From JAFGPS01 sp964570855 (GTDB taxonomy: Bacteria > Planctomycetota > Phycisphaerae > Sedimentisphaerales > Anaerobacaceae): a stretch of DNA of 12,342 nucleotides. Position 1 is the first letter of the stretch. Each line of letters starts with the position of its first letter. The notes beneath the pieces are model-generated. The model saw only the letters and a program-made list of their open reading frames with translations. It was not told the origin of the DNA and searched no databases. A program made the position numbers and the translations under genes. Below, one piece after another: positions 7,892 to 12,342 of this stretch. The DNA is taken from assembly GCA_964570855.1 (NCBI GenBank), contig CAZMZR010000093.1, forward strand, positions 1-12,342, given 5' to 3'.

Positions 7892-9682
7892 TTATCCGAA
7901 ACACTTGTCTATGTGTTTTTGAGACGGTGCTTTGGTCAATAAGGACACGACCAGAGCAACCAATATCGAAATTGGCAAAGCTACAACAATAGGATCGACT
8001 ACATCCCAGTTGGGGTGGCCTGCAAAGATGCTCGTTTTGCCGCCGGTCACTTTTTGCACCAGCCCTATGGCACCCGCTTCTGCGGCTTTTACAAAAAGCA
8101 GCCAGAACGACGTGACGGCAAAGCCGGCTATCATAGACCAGATTGCAGCGGTCCTTGTCATTCTCTTCCAGAACAATCCACCGAAAAAGGCCGGCAGGAA
8201 GGCCGATGCGCACAAGCCGAAGAAAATCGCCGTCGCGCGGGCGATGATGTAACCGCCGCGGGCATAATAGCTCCAAAGCATAGCAACGATGATTCCAATG
8301 ATAATGCCAATACGGTTGATCCCTATACTCCTGCCATGCCTGCCGGTAAGTTGCTCGTAAACATCGCGTCCGATACTTGTCCCGACAGTATGAAACTGGC
8401 TGGAAAGGGTGCTCATAGCGGCCGCTAAGAGGGTCAGCAGAAACAGCAGGCCAAACCATTTTGGCAGGGCCGAGGTGATGTATCTCGGAATAATCTGATC
8501 CGAACTGCCGCCTGCATAAACCACTGAAATGCTCCGACCCGTCACGACTCCGGCGTCAACCGCGGATTGCTCCAGCTCCGACTCGCACAGTACCACAGGA
8601 GCCAGCTTGCCTTCGACATCTACCCACTTGCCTGATTCGTCCTTGCTGGCAATCTGAAGAACGACATAGCCCTTCTCCTGGTCAATGGTCTTGGCAACGC
8701 GTCCCTTCAGGGGCGGGCCGTATTTAGCAAAGTATACGTTGGAAAGGCTGCCGACCGTGAAGGCCACGCCCGTCATTATGAGGATAAAGACCCCACCGAT
8801 CATGGTGGCCCGGTTCAGCTCTCGCCTGCTTTTGACAGTCATAAACCGTACAATTAACTGCGGCTGAGCCAACACGCCGATGCCGACACCCAGCGTAATC
8901 GTCGAGATGACAATCCACCACAAGTTATACTTCAACTCGCCAAAGCCGAACGGGGGCATGGCCGTCCAGCCTCTGTGGCCGATCGCCTGGAGCTTGCCGG
9001 GAACAAGCGGCGCCAGGTCGGTCAACGCCTGGTGGGCTTTAGTTATCCCCCCAAGCTTGCCGTACGTAAATATAAGCAGTGTCAACATGCCGACGAACAT
9101 TATAGTCCCCTGCAGTGCATCGCCGTACATCACGCCTTTAAGCCCGCCCATCACTACGTAGGCCGCTATAATGATACTGAAGACAAGCAGTGCGACATTG
9201 TAAGGAATTCCGAACTGAGTTGAAATGAATTCACATCCGCCGATAAGCACCGCCGCGGCATACAGGGGAATGAACAGGAAAATCACAAGCCCCGCGAACA
9301 CCTGAATGAATTTACTCTCGAAACGCCTTGCCAGCAGTTCGGGAAAGGTGTGCGCATCGAGTAGACGGCCCATCCGCCGAGCGGGTGGGCCGAGAAAAAC
9401 GAAAGCGATAAATATACCCACAAATATATTCAGAAATGTCAACCACAATACGCTCATTCCGAATAGACCCGCCACGCCGCCGAAACCGACGATGGCGCTT
9501 GTCGAAATGAATGTAGCCCCGTAACTCATCGCCATGACATACGGATGGACTTTGCGTCCGGCAATGAGATAGTCCGTTGCCGTTTTGGTGCGACTGTAAC
9601 CCAACCAGCCAAGGTATACAACAACCAACAAATACACGAGAACAACTAAGATTTCGATAAGTCCAACTCCCTGCGCCAACAT
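7892..9682 (-). CDS. SSS-family sodium:solute symporter with an inserted soluble segment
   Basis: A 596-residue inner-membrane transporter of the sodium:solute symporter (SSS, PutP/acetate/phenylacetate permease) family. About 13 hydrophobic helices are visible, starting with EILVVLVYLLVVVYLGWLGY. The family signature AAAMSTLSSQF (residues 420-430) supplies the serines of the conserved sodium site, and SSDQIIPRYI precedes that helix. ATG at 9682 is preceded by AAGGA at 7 nt. Odd point: residues about 322-390, between FTVGSLSNVYF and SSDQIIPRY, form a charged hydrophilic block of some 70 residues that most family members lack. By family topology this loop faces outward. The same gene run has a tiny accessory protein and a deleted paralogue upstream. 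Being next to a porin and aryl-acid genes makes a monocarboxylate or aryl-acid substrate plausible, but this is inference. Confidence 0.9.
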   Translation of the reverse strand: MLAQGVGLIEILVVLVYLLVVVYLGWLGYSRTKTATDYLIAGRKVHPYVMAMSYGATFISTSAIVGFGGVAGLFGMSVLWLTFLNIFVGIFIAFVFLGPPARRMGRLLDAHTFPELLARRFESKFIQVFAGLVIFLFIPLYAAAVLIGGCEFISTQFGIPYNVALLVFSIIIAAYVVMGGLKGVMYGDALQGTIMFVGMLTLLIFTYGKLGGITKAHQALTDLAPLVPGKLQAIGHRGWTAMPPFGFGELKYNLWWIVISTITLGVGIGVLAQPQLIVRFMTVKSRRELNRATMIGGVFILIMTGVAFTVGSLSNVYFAKYGPPLKGRVAKTIDQEKGYVVLQIASKDESGKWVDVEGKLAPVVLCESELEQSAVDAGVVTGRSISVVYAGGSSDQIIPRYITSALPKWFGLLFLLTLLAAAMSTLSSQFHTVGTSIGRDVYEQLTGRHGRSIGINRIGIIIGIIVAMLWSYYARGGYIIARATAIFFGLCASAFLPAFFGGLFWKRMTRTAAIWSMIAGFAVTSFWLLFVKAAEAGAIGLVQKVTGGKTSIFAGHPNWDVVDPIVVALPISILVALVVSLLTKAPSQKHIDKCFG

Positions 9683-9712
9683 TTTGATGTCCTTCCAATT
9701 AACAATTTATAG

Positions 9713-9723
9713 AATCATTAACT
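9713..9723 (-). repeat. leader repeat, copy before the full symporter
   Basis: AGTTAATGATT on the minus strand, about 31 nt upstream of the full-length symporter start. An identical 11-base copy lies at 10185-10195, about 33 nt upstream of the miniature symporter. Both are followed by TCTA (directly here, after one extra T-rich step in the other copy). The shared leaders show that the two symporter genes arose by tandem duplication that included their upstream regions. Confidence 0.6.
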
Positions 9724-9726
9724 TAG

Positions 9727-9754
9727 CCTTCTATGCGGATTTACCGCCAGAAGG
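9727..9754 (-). other. two-part hairpin between the two symporter genes
   Basis: CCTTCT (9727-9732) pairs with AGAAGG (9749-9754), and inside it GCGG (9735-9738) pairs with CCGC (9744-9747) around the loop ATTTA. Only a 2-by-1 internal bulge interrupts the 10 pairs. No T-run follows on the minus strand, so it is not a standard terminator. It could stop or stabilise the 3' end of the miniature-symporter transcript, or set different mRNA levels for the two genes. Confidence 0.5.
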
Positions 9755-9786
9755 TAAACAGCAATATGTACTTGTTTGTTGCTTAT

Positions 9787-10152
9787 TCAGGAGAAGCATT
9801 TATCCAGGTGTTCATGTTCCAACTGTTTTGTGAACAAACTGACAACAACAATCACAATGATCGATATTGGCAAAGCGGCTATAATATGGATCGACCGCAG
9901 GCCAATTGGGTTGGGATAATCCGTCAGGATGCTGGATTTGCCCCCGGTCAAATGCTTCACCAGACCGATAGCTTCGGCTTCCCCGGCCTTTACAAAAACG
10001 AGCCATAAGAAGGAAGTTGCCGTAAATCCTGCGATCAGATAATCTGCTGCTGTTTTTGTCTGGGTGTATCCGAGCCAACCCAGATAGACAACAACAAACA
10101 GATAAATCAGAACGACAAATATCTCTGCAATTCCAACTGCTTCGGCAAGCAC
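9787..10152 (-). CDS. miniature SSS symporter paralogue (in-frame internal deletion)
   Basis: A 121-residue protein made of the two ends of an SSS symporter. Residues 1-42 match residues 1-42 of the full-length neighbour (about 32 of 42 identical), ending TAADYLIAG. Residues 43-121 match its last 76 residues (521-596), from FTATSF to HLDKCFS. The middle 478 residues, about 11 membrane helices including the sodium-site motif, are missing. The frame is kept through the junction. Both breakpoints in the full gene read IAG, with 8 bases nearly identical (ATTGCCGG and ATAGCCGG), so a short-homology deletion is a likely origin. I choose the GTG at 10152: it aligns with the neighbour's ATG and has AAGGA 9 nt upstream, whereas the TTG at 10159-10161 directly abuts that site. 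It cannot transport alone; it is either a relic or a two-helix accessory subunit. Uninterrupted frame despite sequence divergence favours long persistence. Confidence 0.72.
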   Translation of the reverse strand: MLAEAVGIAEIFVVLIYLFVVVYLGWLGYTQTKTAADYLIAGFTATSFLWLVFVKAGEAEAIGLVKHLTGGKSSILTDYPNPIGLRSIHIIAALPISIIVIVVVSLFTKQLEHEHLDKCFS

Positions 10153-10184
10153 TTGTTTCAATCCTTGATCATTGCTGGGTAGAA

Positions 10185-10195
10185 AATCATTAACT
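10185..10195 (-). repeat. leader repeat, copy before the miniature symporter
   Basis: AGTTAATGATT on the minus strand, about 33 nt upstream of the GTG start of the miniature symporter. It is identical to the 11 bases at 9713-9723 before the full symporter and marks the upstream edge of the duplicated unit. Confidence 0.6.
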
Positions 10196-10229
10196 CAACG
10201 GGTTGTCATTGAACTCGATAGAAGACTGA

Positions 10230-10400
10230 TTAAAGTTCTTCCTCTACCTTTTTCTCTTCCTGAGCCCAGTGAACGTCTTCTTCTCGGGTTTGACTTTCGC
10301 CGCGGTTCCACATTAACGCGCCGTAAATAATACACAATGCCGAACTCCCGATGCATAAAAGATATGCCATTGATACATATTTGTCTTCGAGGCCAAACAT
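10230..10400 (-). CDS. symporter small accessory protein
   Basis: A 56-residue membrane peptide. It opens MFGLEDKYVSMAYLLCIGSS, has one hydrophobic helix (about residues 9-29, YVSMAYLL to IIYGALM), the WNRGE turn just after it, and a charged Glu/Lys-rich tail (AQEEKKVEEEL). This plan (FGLED..., one helix ending in YG..WN+G, short acidic tail) is that of the small accessory proteins found immediately upstream of SSS symporters in many bacteria and archaea. It is thought to bind or stabilise the transporter in the membrane. The ATG at 10400 has an excellent AAGGAAGGA ribosome site 6 nt upstream. It is the first gene of the symporter-porin-ior-paaK run. The gene that follows directly is the miniature paralogue; the intact symporter comes after that. 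Confidence 0.82.
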   Translation of the reverse strand: MFGLEDKYVSMAYLLCIGSSALCIIYGALMWNRGESQTREEDVHWAQEEKKVEEEL

Positions 10401-10624
10401 AGCCAATCCTTCCTTTTCTCTTTTTAAACTAAGATGTGCTAAGTTATAATAAAAGCCTTGTCACTCTTACGCTATTACTAACCTCACTACAAACTGTTTT
10501 ATCGGCCAATAATAATAAAAAACTAAAAGAAAATCCAACTCTTTATTGTTTATTCACTACGACAGATGACAAAATATTTCACTTTTAAGCAATCCCAGCT
10601 CTTTTCCTGCCGTATTAACAACGC

Positions 10625-10642
10625 ACGTATCGTGAGATACGT
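10625..10642. promoter_or_regulatory. perfect 7-bp palindrome in the leader of the run
   Basis: ACGTATC-GTGA-GATACGT forms a perfect 7-base inverted repeat with a 4-base centre. It lies in the 287-base gap (10401-10687) between the amidohydrolase and the accessory-protein gene, 225 bases before the latter's start. No T-run follows on either strand, so an operator for a dimeric regulator is as likely as a hairpin. Another inverted pair, CTACGACA near 10557 and TGTCGTA near 10651, flanks it. Otherwise the gap is AT-rich; no clear promoter or RNA gene was found there. Confidence 0.4.
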
Positions 10643-10687
10643 CACTAATATGTCGTAATGAAACAAGGATTCTGTCGCAGAGTGACA

Positions 10688-11491
10688 TTAGGCAATATCG
10701 AGAAGCATGGCGGCGTTAATATAGAGTATATGCTCGAGCTTATCTTTCGGCAATATAAGCTTTTCTAATAAGAGCAGCGTTTGTGCCTGGTCTGTCCAGG
10801 GTGAATCCGTACCAAAAAGCAGATAATTCTTAGGATGGTTCAGCATCATCTCGCGGGCTTGTTCTAATGCCAGGTAATCCAGTGCGAAGGATATCTCGAT
10901 ATAAATGTCACGGCCTATCAGGATATCTCTGACTTCATCCCATTGCTGCCACGCTCCGAGGTGCGTTGTAATGAATTTGAGATTGGGAATCATCTCTTGA
11001 ATTCGAAGTATCATCTGAGGATCGGCCCTGCGTATCCTCGGAAACGCAATATCGAAACCTGTGTGCATAAGAACAAACATATCTAACCGGCACAGCTTCT
11101 CATAAATTGCCAGCAGACGGTCTTCATCGGCATAGAAGTCCTGATAAAACGGATGCAGCTTGATTCCTTTGAAGCCCTCGGCTTTGATGCGGTCTAATTG
11201 TTCCAGGCAATGACTGTCATCGGGGTGGACAGAAGGTAAAAAATCCAATTTGTCCGAACGGCTTTCCACACACCAGCGAAAAATTGATTCGAACTGCTCG
11301 GGCCTGGTGACTATACAACTGACCAGGCTTTTTTCAATGCCGCACTTCCGCATTGATACAAGCAGATCCCCTGTCGTTCCATCCAGATATGCCTTGACAT
11401 CCGGCGCTTCTTCCAGGAGCGTCTTCATCGCACGTGGGGCCAAAGCATCGGGAAATGCATGCGTATGGAAATCTATGATTCTTTTTTGCAT
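10688..11491 (-). CDS. metal-dependent amidohydrolase (amidohydrolase_2 / ACMSD-like)
   Basis: A 267-residue TIM-barrel hydrolase or decarboxylase. The metal-site pattern is complete: HxH near the start (H9, H11 in DFHTHAF), GIKLHP (K111, H113), HTG (H143), THLG (H177) and the catalytic aspartate in FGTDSPW (D229). The end INAAMLLDIA is the usual closing helix of the family, whose members hydrolyse lactones or amides or decarboxylate aromatic and related acids. The length is at the short end. The ATG at 11491 is the only usable start, since a TAA lies just upstream in frame and the HxH motif is at residue 9. Its ribosome site is weak. It is on the same strand as the transport and ior genes but 287 bases away, so a separate transcript is likely. 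Substrate is unknown; an aromatic-acid link is only positional. Confidence 0.85.
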   Translation of the reverse strand: MQKRIIDFHTHAFPDALAPRAMKTLLEEAPDVKAYLDGTTGDLLVSMRKCGIEKSLVSCIVTRPEQFESIFRWCVESRSDKLDFLPSVHPDDSHCLEQLDRIKAEGFKGIKLHPFYQDFYADEDRLLAIYEKLCRLDMFVLMHTGFDIAFPRIRRADPQMILRIQEMIPNLKFITTHLGAWQQWDEVRDILIGRDIYIEISFALDYLALEQAREMMLNHPKNYLLFGTDSPWTDQAQTLLLLEKLILPKDKLEHILYINAAMLLDIA

Positions 11492-11647
11492 CGTTTATGA
11501 AAACCTTGTCAGAGATATTTCGCCGCTTTGGCCTCGACCAATTTTAAAATCTTTGTTTTGAGAGAACGTTCAATGTTTCATTTTATTCGAATCCATTGAT
11601 TTGTCCAGTCACAGCCGATTATTTTTAAAAACTATTTATGCAATAAT

Positions 11648-11674
11648 TTGAATTGATGTACTCGAGCATATAAT
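11648..11674 (+). promoter_or_regulatory. candidate promoter for the thioesterase
   Basis: A perfect TATAAT (11669-11674) is preceded by TTGAAT (11648-11653) with a short 15-nt spacer. It lies about 70 nt before the thioesterase ATG, in the 252-base gap separating the divergent amidohydrolase and thioesterase genes. The -10 element is convincing and the -35 is suboptimal. The rest of the gap is AT-rich with no other gene. Confidence 0.4.
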
Positions 11675-11743
11675 ATAGTATTCAATGGAATATATTTGTT
11701 TGTGAAGTAGAAGACAGACGATACGAAATCAGGAGGTGCTCAA

Positions 11744-12130
11744 ATGGAACAGATGCGTAGCTTTCTCAGCAAGGATCAATTTGCCAGGCATAATGGAATC
11801 GAGTTGCTTGATTGTTCGAAGGGGACGGCCAGGGCAAAGATGGAGATTAAAGACTATCACTTAAACGGTGTTGGAACCGTACATGGTGGTGCAATTTTTG
11901 CGCTTGCTGATTTTGTATTCGCCGCCGCGTCAAACTCTCATGGAACGATAGCTGTTGCCATTAACGCAAGCATCTGGTATGTCAAGGCTGCGTTCGAGGG
12001 AACCTTGTTCGCCGAAGCCAAAGAAGTGTCCCTACAGCCGAAGCTGGCGATATATTCGATCGATATCACAAACGAAGACAGTGAAACTATCGCCAGTTTT
12101 CAAGGCATGGTTTACCGAAAAAGGAGCTAA
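11744..12130 (+). CDS. PaaI-type hotdog acyl-CoA thioesterase
   Basis: A 128-residue single hotdog-fold protein of normal family length. The signature VHGGAIFALADFVFAAASN (H47-G48-G49, D56) is that of the PaaI/4HBT-type thioesterases; the aspartate on the long helix is the catalytic residue in PaaI. Typical strands follow (IAVAINASIWYVKAA, LFAEAKEVSL, YSIDITNE). PaaI-type enzymes hydrolyse aryl- and hydroxyphenylacetyl-CoAs, rescuing CoA when the pathway stalls. This suits a locus with two aryl-acetyl-CoA ligases and an aryl-acetyl-CoA-forming oxidoreductase, although the gene is on the opposite strand and over a kilobase from them. A strong AGGAGGTG lies 5 nt before the ATG. Generic acyl-CoA thioesterase activity on other substrates remains possible. 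Confidence 0.88.
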   Translation: MEQMRSFLSKDQFARHNGIELLDCSKGTARAKMEIKDYHLNGVGTVHGGAIFALADFVFAAASNSHGTIAVAINASIWYVKAAFEGTLFAEAKEVSLQPKLAIYSIDITNEDSETIASFQGMVYRKRS

Positions 12131-12155
12131 CCGCCTGCTCTTCATAGAAGTGCCC

Positions 12156-12178
12156 TGCCATCGGCAATTCAATTTTTA
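12156..12178 (+). terminator. weak candidate terminator after the thioesterase
   Basis: TGCC-ATC-GGCA (12156-12166), then a few bases and TTTTT, 25 bases after the thioesterase stop. The stem is only 4 bp, so the call is tentative. Confidence 0.2.
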
Positions 12179-12221
12179 TTCCTGGTCTTTTCATGAAGGA
12201 GATTGCCTTATCATAATCGTG

Positions 12222-12268
12222 GCTGTCTTAGCGAACCTCTCTTTTGGATATGCACTGCCTAAGACGGC
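12222..12268. repeat. imperfect inverted repeat in the right-end non-coding stretch
   Basis: GCTGTCTTAG (12222-12231) pairs with CTAAGACGGC (12259-12268), nine Watson-Crick pairs and one G-T, around a 27-base loop. It lies in the 12131-12342 stretch, where I find no convincing gene. It could be a structured 3' region or the edge of a small repeat element continuing outside the window. Confidence 0.3.
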
Positions 12269-12342
12269 AGAAATTCAGATCTGTTTTCGTTATTCCATCG
12301 TGTCCGGAGGGGGCTCTGATCCCATTGACCCGAGGTCTCAAG

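Noticed and set aside
7881..8459. Minus-strand open frame of 192 codons overlapping the symporter
   Set aside because: Shifted-frame shadow of the SSS gene, rich in Arg/Cys/His, with no start signal.
9683..10152. The miniature symporter as a simple truncated pseudogene
   Set aside because: Both ends of the family are present in one frame with a start, a ribosome site and the conserved C-terminal DKCF, so it is an internal deletion rather than a truncation. Relic status is still possible.
10153..10161. TTG at 10161 as the start of the miniature symporter
   Set aside because: It directly abuts the AAGGA ribosome site. The GTG at 10152 has proper spacing and aligns with the ATG of the full paralogue.
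1..12342. CRISPR arrays, tRNA or rRNA genes, insertion sequences, phage genes
   Set aside because: No regularly spaced repeats, no cloverleaf or rRNA-like segments, and no intact transposase or integrase seen on either strand.

Overview
The window looks like chromosomal DNA from a Gram-negative, probably anaerobic bacterium. An outer-membrane beta-barrel porin points to a double membrane. An oxygen-sensitive-type 2-oxoacid:acceptor oxidoreductase (IorAB) beside AMP-forming aryl-CoA ligases and ACT proteins is typical of anaerobes and of methanogenic or syntrophic communities. A Planctomycetota or Desulfobacterota-type host would fit the symporter and porin families, but nothing here settles the phylum.

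Layout. Positions 1-660 are AT-rich and hold only short, frame-shifted coding-like pieces, best read as a decayed gene. From 668 to 10400 ten genes lie on the minus strand. In transcription order (right to left) they are: a 56-residue symporter accessory protein (10400-10230); a 121-residue miniature SSS symporter made only of the first and last parts of the family (10152-9787); a full-length SSS sodium:solute symporter (9682-7892); an alginate-export-type porin (7817-6396); iorA (6306-4759) and iorB (4743-4258); then two successive paaK-ACT gene pairs (4261-2960 with 2949-2518, and 2423-1113 with 1102-668). Upstream on the same strand is a stand-alone amidohydrolase (11491-10688). Divergent from it on the plus strand is a PaaI-type hotdog thioesterase (11744-12130). 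The last ~210 bases carry no gene that I recognise.

How the genes may work together (inference). IorAB interconverts aryl-pyruvates and aryl-acetyl-CoA. PaaK interconverts aryl-acetates and aryl-acetyl-CoA. Tandem-ACT proteins usually bind amino acids. A porin plus an SSS symporter could move aryl-acids across the two membranes; the aerobic phenylacetate pathway of pseudomonads also pairs an SSS permease with a porin. The locus could therefore be a module for taking up phenylacetate or indoleacetate and turning them back into aromatic amino acids, or the reverse route, fermenting aromatic amino acids and excreting aryl-acetates. The PaaI-like thioesterase would be a release valve for stalled acyl-CoA.

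The most unusual features are: the in-frame internally deleted symporter paralogue between the accessory protein and the intact symporter; an IorA that ends exactly before its usual C-terminal ferredoxin domain; an inverted repeat that could mask the iorA ribosome binding site; and the duplicated paaK-ACT cassette.
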